DNA of 64,000 nucleotides from Thiorhodococcus drewsii AZ1 (lineage in GTDB: Bacteria; Pseudomonadota; Gammaproteobacteria; Chromatiales; Chromatiaceae). Shown here one piece after another: positions 36,243-47,518 of the stretch (position 1 is the stretch's first letter; each line of letters opens with the position of its first letter). Position numbers and translations under genes: made by a program. The stretch is taken from positions 1-64,000 of the forward strand of contig NZ_AFWT01000019.1 in NCBI RefSeq assembly GCF_000224065.1, in the 5' to 3' direction. The notes beneath the pieces were generated by a model that saw nothing but the letters and a program-made list of their open reading frames with translations, was not told the origin of the DNA and did no database searches.

Positions 36243-37865
36243 TCACAGTTGGTCCAGGAGGCTGGGGATGTTGTCGATCGCAGCCTTGCGAGTGGCTGAG
36301 TCGTCCGTCACCGTGGCGAGTACCTCACGACCGATTTGGCGCAGCATGACCTGCTGATCCTCGCTGAGTTGGCTGTAGACGATTCCGCGCTCGGCCTGTT
36401 CGGCAGCAAAGGCCAACCCAACCTGAATCCGGTGACCAAAGCGTGCCATATCGCTTGTCGCATCGGCATTGGCCCAACCGCCCTCGATCAAGGCAATAAT
36501 CATCTGATTACGCTGGACGCGACCGGAATCGAGTTCGGCCAACCAGTACTGGTAGCCTTCTGCATCCGGAGCACGCCCGAAGAGGTTCTCGTAAAGCGCC
36601 TCGATGAAGGGGCCGTAACCTTGGTCGGTTGGATACATCTCCTGAACCAGTGGCGCATCAAAAAAACTCTGTGCCACTTCCGTGGGTGTCCAGCCGCCAT
36701 TCTGGAGATTGGCGACCCAATATTGCAGCCCTTCGTTGTCAGGTGCATAGCCAAGGGTTGCGGTGTAGATCTCGGTCACGAGCCAGGAATCGTCGCGCTG
36801 CAGCTCGAGAATCCTTTCGAATGGGAGCAGGTAGCAACCGGAGTTTGCCTCGTCAAGCGGGGTGTAGTTGGGAGAGGACGCGGGGTGCGCATACAAGCTG
36901 ACCGAGCGAACCCCTACCGGGAGAATGTCGAGATCGAAGCTCGCCTCTAGCGCGCTGCCTTGATAGGCCGATTCGACTGGATAGTCGATATCGAGGTCTT
37001 GTGTGGGATCGTACGGAGAGACGACTGTCGTGCGTTCGCCGTCGGCTGTGGCGTAATCGTTGTAGATATAGATTTTGTCTTCGACCTGGCAAAATTGATC
37101 CCAGTGATAGTTGAAGCTCAAGTGGTAATGCGAATACTCTTGCGAGGGCGTATGTGGCATCTGGATCGTGCCCTCGACCTGCATCAGGAATCCCATCCGC
37201 TCGGCTTCTTCGTCGATGGCGGCATAGACCGCCCGAATGTCGGTCGCACTACTGCCTTCTTGATCATCTGCAGGGTCCGTTATAACGGGTTCAATATCAC
37301 TCCAGTCGTCCGTTAGACCGTCGACCTGGATCGCTGCAGAGGGTAGGGTCGCGAAACCGGGTCCCTGTGCGCATGGCTCCGGCGCTTGAGTCATCGAGGA
37401 TGCATAATCGAGCGCCTCTTGGCGGTCGAAAAAATACAAGTCTACATTATCGACTTCATTCTCATACATATAGTGTGTGCGAATGAATTCATCTGTATGG
37501 TTGCATGCGATCAGATTGCCTTCGGTCGCATCGCCATCGAAATACAGCAATCCTGTATCATCTACCGCCCAGGTTGCTGTGGTGTCACCCGAGTTCAATA
37601 GGCCGCTGATGACTGCTGTACCGTTGGCTTGAAGCTGAACCTCAAGTGCAGCGGGCACGTCATCAAGCTCATTTCCGCTTTCATCTTCACCGCTGCCGAA
37701 CCACACCAGATAAAATGTCTTTCCGGCAAGATATGCCTCTGAGAACTGCGAAGGTATTGATTCTGTAGTCTTGGTTGAAATAGGGTTGAAGGCGCAGATG
37801 CTGGAGCTGAAAATTAGAAGGCTGACTGAAACTGCGACGAAATAAAGTGATTTTTTTTCGAGCAT
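36243..37865 (-). CDS. Secreted protein with C-terminal DUF4214 domain
   Basis: 540 residues from the ATG at 37865, which has AAGGAAG upstream. Signal peptide about 1-26. The middle holds a beta-rich stretch containing LTDDWSDIEPVITDPADDQEG, reminiscent of CBM9-like domains. The last 170 residues contain two DUF4214 units (YTATLGYAPDNEGLQYWVANL and YENLFGRAPDAEGYQYWLAEL), common in secreted and surface-associated proteins. Base composition is lower in GC than the neighbours. Function unknown. Confidence 0.72.
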   Translation of the reverse strand: MLEKKSLYFVAVSVSLLIFSSSICAFNPISTKTTESIPSQFSEAYLAGKTFYLVWFGSGEDESGNELDDVPAALEVQLQANGTAVISGLLNSGDTTATWAVDDTGLLYFDGDATEGNLIACNHTDEFIRTHYMYENEVDNVDLYFFDRQEALDYASSMTQAPEPCAQGPGFATLPSAAIQVDGLTDDWSDIEPVITDPADDQEGSSATDIRAVYAAIDEEAERMGFLMQVEGTIQMPHTPSQEYSHYHLSFNYHWDQFCQVEDKIYIYNDYATADGERTTVVSPYDPTQDLDIDYPVESAYQGSALEASFDLDILPVGVRSVSLYAHPASSPNYTPLDEANSGCYLLPFERILELQRDDSWLVTEIYTATLGYAPDNEGLQYWVANLQNGGWTPTEVAQSFFDAPLVQEMYPTDQGYGPFIEALYENLFGRAPDAEGYQYWLAELDSGRVQRNQMIIALIEGGWANADATSDMARFGHRIQVGLAFAAEQAERGIVYSQLSEDQQVMLRQIGREVLATVTDDSATRKAAIDNIPSLLDQL

Positions 37866-38039
37866 GATTCTTCCTTTAAAATCATGCGTTTTTTGATGGT
37901 GTCTCATGAATTGATACCTATAGTCATCCAGTGTGATGTCTCCATGGATCCTCTGTTGGTAAGGATCTGGGAAATCAGATTGCATCAGAGGGCGCACGAT
38001 TATTACACTGAATGTCTATAGGCTCAATCTATTCGGCTG

Positions 38040-39884
38040 TTAGACCGTATGCCCCCTTGTGTTGAAGGAAACGTTCCAGTGTTCGCCGCTGCCATCGACA
38101 GAGATTGCGGCCAACTCTAGCGTACCCACCTCTGTGACGGCTGCCTGTAACCGCACAGCCACTACCTCTCCTTTTTTGCGGTCCTCGGCGTTCAAGGTGG
38201 TCTGAATCTCGTCGAGTTCAGCTAGCTCGTCTTCGTTCCATTCCTCTAACAGTTCGCCGATTTGATCGTCGCGTCTCACGCTGGAGCCGAAGAAGCGGAA
38301 GCGGACCGGTTCACCGACCACCAGTCCGAATTCCTGCGGTGGCGCGACCGGGTCGGAGCCTTCTTCCAGGCCGAAGGGGACCAGGCACAGCGCCTGGAGT
38401 TCGGGGTCCATGCCCGGAATGGCGGGCATGGTGCTTTCGACGCCGACGTAATAGGTGTGCGAGGTACCGCCCCGGATCCGGATGCCGCCGTGCCGACGGA
38501 CATGGGCGTAGAAGGCTGCGCCGCGCGCGACGGCCAGATCGAGATCGCGGGATTCCAGCAGACGCGCGGCGGGTGCCTCCTCGGCGTCCAGCCACTGATT
38601 GAGAATGTCCAGCACGCGCTCGCGCAGCACCGAGGATTTGAAGACGCCGCCATTGAAGAGCACGGCCGTGGGACGGATGAAGTTGGCGTGCTCCGGTTGG
38701 TCCAGGAAGCCTGGCAGGTCGTGGGTTGCACCGGCCTGGCGTCCCAGGAAGGCGGCGAGGTGTCGGGTGACGGCCGGGTCCTGGGCGTACGGGAGACCGA
38801 CCTTGGTCAGTGCGCCGCGCGAGCGGCTGGCCGGGCGACTGTCCGAGTCCACCTCGGGGAAGAAACCCTCGATCAGGCTTTTGTGTACCTCGTCGCGGGT
38901 GAGTTCGGTGCGGATGCTGCCGCCGATCAGGCGCGAGCCTCGGCTCGGTACCACCACCGGCATGCGCTCGAGATCCGGGTCGGCCAGCAAGGCCTCCTTG
39001 GCCTGACGGCAGCCGTGGGTGAGCGCCTGCAGCTGCCAGCGATCCAGCTCGACCCCCGTCTGGGCGAGCTTGTTCTTGAGCAGATAGGCCAGGGCCAGGT
39101 CCATGTTGTCGCCGCCGAGCAGGATGTGCTCGCCGACGGCGATGCGGGTCAGTTCCAGCGCGCCCTCGTTTTCGGTGACCGCGATCAGCGAGAGGTCCGT
39201 GGTGCCGCCGCCCACGTCGACGACCAGGATAACGTCGCCGACACGCACCTGATTGCGCCAGTCGCCTTGGCTGTCGTTGACCCAGCTGTAGAGCGCCGCC
39301 TGCGGCTCTTCCAGCAGAACCAGGTGCTCGATGCCGATGGCCTTGGCCGCCTCGGCGGTCAGCTCGCGCGCGGCTGGGTCGAATGACGCCGGTACCGTGA
39401 CCGTCACTTCCTGCTGGTCGAGCGGTGCGTAGGGATGTAATCCGTTCCAGGCGTTACGCAGATGGGCCAGATACTGGATGCTGGCCTCGAAGGGCGAGAT
39501 CCGTGGGATCTCGTCCGGGGCCCCGGCCGGAAGGATGGGGGCCTTGCGGTCGACATCGGGATGGCAGAGCCAGCTCTTGGCGCTGGAAACCAGTCGGATC
39601 GGGGTGCTCGAGCCCTGACTGCGTGCCAGTTCTCCGCAGATCCGCGTCGAGTCGTCCTGCCAAGGCAGACCCAGATCGGACTGTTTGAATTCGTCCTGAT
39701 GCGGTAGGTACAGGAATGAGGGCAGCAAGGGGCGCGACTCGACCGCTCCGGCGGAGACGAGCTGGGGGATCGACAGCATCGCCTGGACGATGTTCTCGCC
39801 CTCGCTCGTCTGCGAGTCCACGAAGGAGAGTGCGCAATGCGTGGTTCCTAGGTCGATGCCGATGGCGAAGCGTGCTTGGCTCAC
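38040..39884 (-). CDS. Hsp70-family (YegD-like) ATPase
   Basis: 614 residues. The actin-like ATPase is clear: IGIDLGTTHCALSFVD (phosphate 1), VTVPASFDPAARELTAEAA, and VVDVGGGTTDLSLIAV (phosphate 2). The substrate-binding half does not resemble DnaK. It overlaps the upstream DUF2760 gene by four bases; this pairing recurs in proteobacteria. The client is unknown. Confidence 0.87.
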   Translation of the reverse strand: MSQARFAIGIDLGTTHCALSFVDSQTSEGENIVQAMLSIPQLVSAGAVESRPLLPSFLYLPHQDEFKQSDLGLPWQDDSTRICGELARSQGSSTPIRLVSSAKSWLCHPDVDRKAPILPAGAPDEIPRISPFEASIQYLAHLRNAWNGLHPYAPLDQQEVTVTVPASFDPAARELTAEAAKAIGIEHLVLLEEPQAALYSWVNDSQGDWRNQVRVGDVILVVDVGGGTTDLSLIAVTENEGALELTRIAVGEHILLGGDNMDLALAYLLKNKLAQTGVELDRWQLQALTHGCRQAKEALLADPDLERMPVVVPSRGSRLIGGSIRTELTRDEVHKSLIEGFFPEVDSDSRPASRSRGALTKVGLPYAQDPAVTRHLAAFLGRQAGATHDLPGFLDQPEHANFIRPTAVLFNGGVFKSSVLRERVLDILNQWLDAEEAPAARLLESRDLDLAVARGAAFYAHVRRHGGIRIRGGTSHTYYVGVESTMPAIPGMDPELQALCLVPFGLEEGSDPVAPPQEFGLVVGEPVRFRFFGSSVRRDDQIGELLEEWNEDELAELDEIQTTLNAEDRKKGEVVAVRLQAAVTEVGTLELAAISVDGSGEHWNVSFNTRGHTV

Positions 39885-40432
39885 AGTTCGACCTCCGCGG
39901 CAGCAAGGATGCTCAGATCGTGACCGCTGGTGATGTGCGGCAGCCGGGTCTCGACCACGCGCCAGCCTCTGTGGACGAGCGCGCCGCTGAAGGGCGGGCT
40001 GCCAACGACGTTGCCGGTCGGGCGGATGGAGGCGGCGTCGAAACCGGCTGCCAGGGTGACGCGGCTACCCTCTGGTTCGTCGCGAACGGGTGCGATTACG
40101 AGGCATTCCTGTAGCACGCGCTGGCAGCCCTGATGAATGACCCGAGCGGCTGCGCCGACCTCCTGATCGGAATAGCCCTTGATGTCCTCATGTAGGAAAT
40201 CGACCAGGCGACCTTCCTTCTGGAGGAGTCCGAGCAGCAGCAGCGCCGAGTCGGGGGCCGATGACGAGGGCGGGGTGGATGCCGGCGCGGCCGGGCGCGA
40301 CGCGGGATGTGGCGGATCTCCGGCCGCGAGCGACGCGACCGATTGCGCGAAGCTGGGATCCTTGAGTACGCGTCGAAAACAGCGGAAGGCAATGAAGGTC
40401 CTTCGAAGGAAGGACGGCGCCCGTGCAGACAT
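39881..40432 (-). CDS. DUF2760 protein, partner of the Hsp70-like ATPase
   Basis: 183 residues. The N-terminus is basic with a Pro/Ala/Ser linker; from about 60 the stretch LLLGLLQKEGRLVDFLHEDIKGYSDQEVGAAARVIHQGC is the DUF2760 core. The conserved operon with the YegD-like ATPase suggests a joint function, not yet known to me. Confidence 0.82.
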   Translation of the reverse strand: MSARAPSFLRRTFIAFRCFRRVLKDPSFAQSVASLAAGDPPHPASRPAAPASTPPSSSAPDSALLLLGLLQKEGRLVDFLHEDIKGYSDQEVGAAARVIHQGCQRVLQECLVIAPVRDEPEGSRVTLAAGFDAASIRPTGNVVGSPPFSGALVHRGWRVVETRLPHITSGHDLSILAAAEVEL

Positions 40433-40637
40433 GAATGGTTCCTCTTCGAAAACGGGGAAAGACGTGGAATGAGGGTCGAATGGCGATGCGCGATGGCATC
40501 CATGTTAACCCGCCAGGCGGCGAGGCTCGACCTGGATCGAGCTGGCGGTTCCGATGGGCATCCTGGTGCGTGGCATAATCCGGGCCCATTCTGAACGTCG
40601 GCCTCACCCGATGATGATCAATTGGAGTTACCAAGAT

Positions 40638-40874
40638 ATGAACGTGGATCCGAACGACTCGCCGACGCCTGAGCAACGACACGAGATGATCGAGATCGCG
40701 GCCTATTATCTCGCCGAGTGTCGAGGTTTTTCTTCCGAGGAAGCGGAGTCCGATTGGTTCGCCGCCGAGCGCGTGATCGATGCCCTAATCGCCGAGCGTC
40801 GGCTCGATCGCTCGATGGAGCGCGAGAGACGTAGCGTGGCCATCCGCAACGCCCTGGTCATCCAAGAGTCGTGA
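40638..40874 (+). CDS. DUF2934-family small protein
   Basis: 78 residues from the ATG at 40638, which has GGAG about 10 bases upstream (ATG at 40611 is the alternative). The motif IEIAAYYLAECRGFSSEEAESDWFAAERVID matches DUF2934, small soluble proteins of unknown role. Divergent from the DUF2760 gene. Confidence 0.75.
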   Translation: MNVDPNDSPTPEQRHEMIEIAAYYLAECRGFSSEEAESDWFAAERVIDALIAERRLDRSMERERRSVAIRNALVIQES

Positions 40875-40971
40875 GGCGCGAGATCGATTCGATGTGTTGC
40901 TGGGTGTGGAAAAAAAGAAGCGCGACAAGCGCCGCGCTCTCAAAATTACCACCAAAGGAGGATGGAGGAGT

Positions 40972-40997
40972 GTACTGGAGCCGTGAAGCTTCAGTAC
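40972..40997. terminator. Stem-loop in the 434-base gap before the exopolysaccharide genes
   Basis: GTACTG (40972-40977) pairs with CAGTAC (40992-40997), with an inner AGC/GCT. It may end the DUF2934 transcript. A short reading frame with GGAGG immediately before ATG overlaps it, but nothing supports a gene. From 41000 to 41308 I see only an unassigned leader; a promoter for the following genes must lie here. Confidence 0.35.
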
Positions 40998-41308
40998 ATA
41001 ATAAGTTTCTTATTTACTTGTCGATTTGTCAACCGCGTGTATCCCTTTGCTAATGTCGCAGTCCGCGCGTGATCTTCGGCTTGAGGTGATGCCTGCTAGA
41101 ATGGGCTCCCGGACCTGAGTGTGATTTCCGCGGGTGCTGACCGAGGATTCAACTGGCGGCTCAGTCTATCCGGTTGGTCCGCCAAAGATTCGAATCCATC
41201 GTCTTGGGCTGTGTGTCGAATCGGTGGCGCCTGAATGAGTGCGTCGCGCAACGCCTTTGGCGTCTCTAATGATCGCTGGCGCGTCTGTGCGCTATCCAGG
41301 GGGCTTGA

Positions 41309-43087
41309 GTGGACGAACAGTTATTAACGCTTGAAGACTATCTGGCGATTTTGCGGCGACGTAAATGGCAGCTGATCGTACCGATGCTGCTGTTGTCGGT
41401 GATCGCGGTGTTGGCGGCGTTGCTGATTCCGGCGACCTATCGTTCGAGCGCGACCATCCTGATCGAGCGTCAGGAGATCCCCGACGATCTGGTGCGTACC
41501 ACCGTGACGGGCTATGCCGATCAGCGTATCCAGGTCATCAGTCAACGTGTGATGACCACGGCCAATCTCAGTAAGCTGATCGAGCGTTACGACCTCTACC
41601 CAGAGATCCGTGCCAAGGAGAGCATCAACATGGCGGTCGAGGAGATGCGTAAGCGCATCCAGCTCGACATGATCAGCGCCGATGTTATGGACCCGCGTAG
41701 CGGTCGTCCCCAAGAGGCGACCATCGCCTTTTCGCTCGCGTTCGAGGACGCCTCCCCGGCTGTGGCTCAGAAGGTTACCAGCGAATTGGTCTCGCTGTTC
41801 CTGAGCGAGAATCTGGAGCGGCGCACGGCAGCGGCGAACGAGGCGACGACCTTCCTCAAGGCCGAGGCCGACCGGCTCGGACAGCAGATCAGCACGCTCG
41901 AGGCGCGTCTCGCGGAGTTCAAGGAGAAGAACGGCGACAACCTTCCTGAACTCATGTCGCTCAACCGCGAACTCATGATGCGCACCGAGGAACGGTTGCG
42001 CGACAACACCCAATCCAAACGCACGCTCGAGCAACAGGCCATCTATCTGGAGTCCCAGCTGGCTCAGCTCAGCCCGACCGCAGCCGGGTCCGGTGGCGCC
42101 AGTTTGGAAGGGTATCTGGAACAGCTCCAGGCGCAGTACGTGCGCATCAAGGAAAAATACTCGCCCGAGCATCCGGACCGGATTCAGATGGAGCGCGAGA
42201 TTGCGTCATTGCAGCAGATGATCGGTGATTCGGGCACTGGCGCAATCGAGGCGCGACTGGCCGATCTGAACAAGGAGCTCGCCTCGCTCCGCAAGCGGTA
42301 TTCGGACGATCATCCGGATGTCGTCGCGCTCAGGCGCAGTATCGACTCGACCAAATCTCAGCTGGCCAAGTCGCGCAAGGCCGCTCTCAACGGCGATACT
42401 TTGGCGGCCGCGTCCAACAATCCGGCCTATGTCCAGCTACTTGCCAAGTTGGACTCGACCCGGATCGAAATCGATTCGCTGACCAAGGCGCACGCTCAGC
42501 TCGAGCAACAGCTCGCCCAGTATGAGGAGCGGATCAAGGCCGCGCCCAAGATCGAGCAGGAATACCGTGCCCTGACCCGCGACTACGAGAACGCCTCGCG
42601 CAAGTATAAAGAGGTTCGCGAGAAATCGTTGCAGGCCGAGCTGGCCCAGGCACTCGAACGGGATCGTAAGGGCGAGCGCTTCTCGTTGATCGAGCCGCCG
42701 CTGGTTCCAGAGAAACCCTTCAAGCCGAATCGTCTGGCGATCGCGCTGCTGGGCTTGGTGCTTGCGATCGCCGGTGGAGTCGGAAACATCGCGTTGCGCG
42801 AGGGGCTCGACAAGGGGTTGCATGGGCCCCGTGCCATCCAGTCGGTGACCAAGATCCCTGTGCTGGCACTCATTCCTCGGATCGACACGACGCAGGATCG
42901 GGAGCGCAGGAAGCGGCGCTTCATCTATTTGATTGGTGGCAGTTTCGCTGCCCTGGTGCTCGGTGCATTGCTCTTCCATTTCCTGGTGATGCCGCTCGAT
43001 GTCCTCTGGTTTACCCTGATGCGAAGGCTCGATCTCCTGATGCTGTCCGAATCCACCACCTTGGGTGTTGTCTTATGGAACGTTTGA
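41309..43087 (+). CDS. Polysaccharide co-polymerase / chain-length determinant (Wzz-like)
   Basis: 592 residues from a GTG at 41309 with GGGGG upstream. Wzz domain at the N-terminus with membrane helix about 24-45; long coiled-coil in the periplasm (residues 170-460, such as RLGQQISTLEARLAEFKEK); a second helix near 470-492 after PEKPFKPNRLA; an additional C-terminal hydrophobic part near 535-565. It controls length and export of an exopolysaccharide. Overlaps the kinase-like gene by 13 bases. Confidence 0.87.
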   Translation: MDEQLLTLEDYLAILRRRKWQLIVPMLLLSVIAVLAALLIPATYRSSATILIERQEIPDDLVRTTVTGYADQRIQVISQRVMTTANLSKLIERYDLYPEIRAKESINMAVEEMRKRIQLDMISADVMDPRSGRPQEATIAFSLAFEDASPAVAQKVTSELVSLFLSENLERRTAAANEATTFLKAEADRLGQQISTLEARLAEFKEKNGDNLPELMSLNRELMMRTEERLRDNTQSKRTLEQQAIYLESQLAQLSPTAAGSGGASLEGYLEQLQAQYVRIKEKYSPEHPDRIQMEREIASLQQMIGDSGTGAIEARLADLNKELASLRKRYSDDHPDVVALRRSIDSTKSQLAKSRKAALNGDTLAAASNNPAYVQLLAKLDSTRIEIDSLTKAHAQLEQQLAQYEERIKAAPKIEQEYRALTRDYENASRKYKEVREKSLQAELAQALERDRKGERFSLIEPPLVPEKPFKPNRLAIALLGLVLAIAGGVGNIALREGLDKGLHGPRAIQSVTKIPVLALIPRIDTTQDRERRKRRFIYLIGGSFAALVLGALLFHFLVMPLDVLWFTLMRRLDLLMLSESTTLGVVLWNV

Positions 43088-43926
43088 AGAAGGCGATGGA
43101 GCGTGCTCGGGCCGAACGTCAGGCCTCGCTGGCAGGGTCCGCTGGGCGACCGGAACGACAGAAGGCCGGTGGCTCGCGCTTCGCCCATCGGACGCAACCC
43201 CGGCCGCCGGCGAGTGACGCCAAGGTCGATTACACCCATACCGCGACCCTCGATGTCGACGCCGATGCCATGCGCGAACGACGCGTCATCCTGGCCGATG
43301 GCGTGGATCCGATCGCCGATGCCTACAAGGTGCTGCGAACCCATGTGTTGCAGCGCATGCGGGCGAACGGCTGGAAGACGTTGGCGGTGACCAGTCCAGG
43401 GATCGGGGACGGCAAGACGATCACCTCGATCAATCTGGCGATCAGTCTTGCCAGGGAGGTCAATCAGACGGTGCTGCTCGTCGACCTGGATCTGCGGCGT
43501 CCCTCGATCGGGCGCTATTTCAGCGAGGGGCCGACGCAGGGGATCAGCGATCATCTGACGCATGGTGTCGATCTGGCCGATTTGCTCATCAATCCGGGTA
43601 TCGATCGACTGGTCGTCCTGCCCGGACACGACTCATTCACGCATTCGTCTGAGATGTTGTCCTCGCCACAGCTCGTCCAACTGGTTCGGGAGCTCAAGGA
43701 GCGTTACGAAGATCGCCTCATCCTGTTCGACATGCCGCCGCTTTTCGCCGGGGACGACGTCATCGCCTTTCTGCCCTATGTGGATGCCGTGATGTTGGTC
43801 GTCGAGGACGGCAAGGTCAGCAAATCGGAGCTGGAACAGGCGAACCAGCTTCTCGGCGACAAGAATTTCATCGGAATCGTGCTTAACAAGGCCGAGCAGG
43901 TCGGCGATGTCTCCGGTTACTACTGA
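43075..43926 (+). CDS. Tyrosine-kinase-like capsular polysaccharide ATPase
   Basis: 283 residues. Walker [10 protein letters not shown], Walker A' [11 protein letters not shown], and Walker [11 protein letters not shown] are in the BY-kinase order. The C-terminus has only two tyrosines (GYY), so autophosphorylation is uncertain. Start ATG at 43075 inside the co-polymerase gene. No glycosyltransferases are in the window; the rest of the system must lie elsewhere. Confidence 0.85.
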   Translation: MERLKKAMERARAERQASLAGSAGRPERQKAGGSRFAHRTQPRPPASDAKVDYTHTATLDVDADAMRERRVILADGVDPIADAYKVLRTHVLQRMRANGWKTLAVTSPGIGDGKTITSINLAISLAREVNQTVLLVDLDLRRPSIGRYFSEGPTQGISDHLTHGVDLADLLINPGIDRLVVLPGHDSFTHSSEMLSSPQLVQLVRELKERYEDRLILFDMPPLFAGDDVIAFLPYVDAVMLVVEDGKVSKSELEQANQLLGDKNFIGIVLNKAEQVGDVSGYY

Positions 43927-44012
43927 TCTCTCGTGCTCGATCGCACCTGGTCGAGCTGCAATCGCGTTCGATCGATACCCGCACGCATGATTCAAGCGTA
44001 CCTTTTGAGGAG

Positions 44013-46208
<2,196 letters not shown>

Positions 46209-46360
46209 CCTGTAGCCGATTGCGATGGGCGTGCCGAGCCTGCGGTTCCGTGGGCTGCGGCGAATCCTGCTAGACTCGAAATGTCGATGGCCGACCCTTC
46301 CCCCTGACTGCCGCGCGACGAGGTCGGACACCCACTCAGCTTCCCGCCAAGAGGCCTTTC

Positions 46361-47518
46361 ATGCCGCTTTACGAGATGCGCAAATTCGTGGCGCCCGAAT
46401 TCATCTTCGGTGTTGGATCGCGGAGACGCGCCGGCTATTACGCGCTCAACCTCCAGGCGAGACGTCTGCTGGTGGTGACCGATCCGGGCATCATCGCGGC
46501 CGGCTGGATCGACGACCTGATGCCAGTGATCGAGGATATCGGGTTGGAGATCTGCATCTTCAGTGCAATCACTCCCAATCCGCGCGATCACGAGATCATG
46601 GCGGGCGTCGACGTCTACCGCCGCGAGGAGTGCGACGTTATCCTCGCCATCGGGGGCGGCAGCGTCATCGACTCCGCGAAGGCTATCGGCATCGTCGTCG
46701 GCAATGGCGGACACATTCTGGACTATGTTGGGGTGGATCGCATCTCGCTGCCTGGGCCGCCGCTCATTTGCATTCCGACGACTGCGGGAACCGCTGCCGA
46801 CATTTCCCAGTTCGTTATCGTCAATGACTTTAAGCGTCGCTGCAAAACCGCGATCGTGAGCAAGACCGTGGTTCCCGACATTGCGTTGGTGGACCCGGAG
46901 GTCACCCTGACCATGGATCCCTATCTGACGGCCTGTACCGGGCTCGATGTACTGACCCATGCCATCGAGGCCTTCGTTTCGACGGCAAGCTCGCCGGTGG
47001 TCGATATCCATGCGCTCGCGGCCATCGCGCTCGTCAAAGACAATCTATGCCGCGCTGTCTCCGACCCCGACGATCTGGCGGCGCGCGAGAACATGATGCT
47101 GGCCAGTCTCCAAGCGGGGTTGGCCTTTTCAAACGCCAGCTTGGGTGCGGTCCATGCTATGGCGCACAGCCTGGGCGGCTTTTTGGATCTCCCGCACGGC
47201 GAGAGCAATGCGCTGCTGATCGATCATGTGATTCGATTCAACTACGCTGCCGCCGAGGAACGCTATGTGCGTGTCGCGCAGGCTCTGGGGGTCGCGCAGG
47301 AGCGGGAATCCAGCGTCTCTCAGCGGGAGGCGCTTCTGGAGGCATTGCGATCGTTGCGCACCGCTTGCGGTATCGAGGGTGGACTCGCCGAGCGAGGGGT
47401 CTCTCGGAGCGATCTCGCCGAGCTGGCGCCGCCCGTGATCCGAGATGCCTGTATCTTCACCAATCCGCGTCGCGCAGTCCTGGCGGACATCAAGGTCATT
47501 TATGCTGAAGCTCTCTGA
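46361..47518 (+). CDS. Iron-containing alcohol dehydrogenase (ErcA-like)
   Basis: 385 residues. NAD-binding loop [15 protein letters not shown], metal ligands Asp and His in [12 protein letters not shown], His in AMAHSLGG and His in LPHGE are complete. Start [17 protein letters not shown]. Its stop lies inside the PAS-GGDEF-EAL gene, so both are made together. By analogy with Pseudomonas ErcA a role in signal transduction is possible; catalytic alcohol oxidation is equally compatible. Confidence 0.88.
   Translation: MPLYEMRKFVAPEFIFGVGSRRRAGYYALNLQARRLLVVTDPGIIAAGWIDDLMPVIEDIGLEICIFSAITPNPRDHEIMAGVDVYRREECDVILAIGGGSVIDSAKAIGIVVGNGGHILDYVGVDRISLPGPPLICIPTTAGTAADISQFVIVNDFKRRCKTAIVSKTVVPDIALVDPEVTLTMDPYLTACTGLDVLTHAIEAFVSTASSPVVDIHALAAIALVKDNLCRAVSDPDDLAARENMMLASLQAGLAFSNASLGAVHAMAHSLGGFLDLPHGESNALLIDHVIRFNYAAAEERYVRVAQALGVAQERESSVSQREALLEALRSLRTACGIEGGLAERGVSRSDLAELAPPVIRDACIFTNPRRAVLADIKVIYAEAL

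Noticed and set aside
41187-41197. tRNA T-loop-like GATTCGAATCC
   Set aside because: The surrounding bases do not form an acceptor stem, an anticodon arm or a CCA end.
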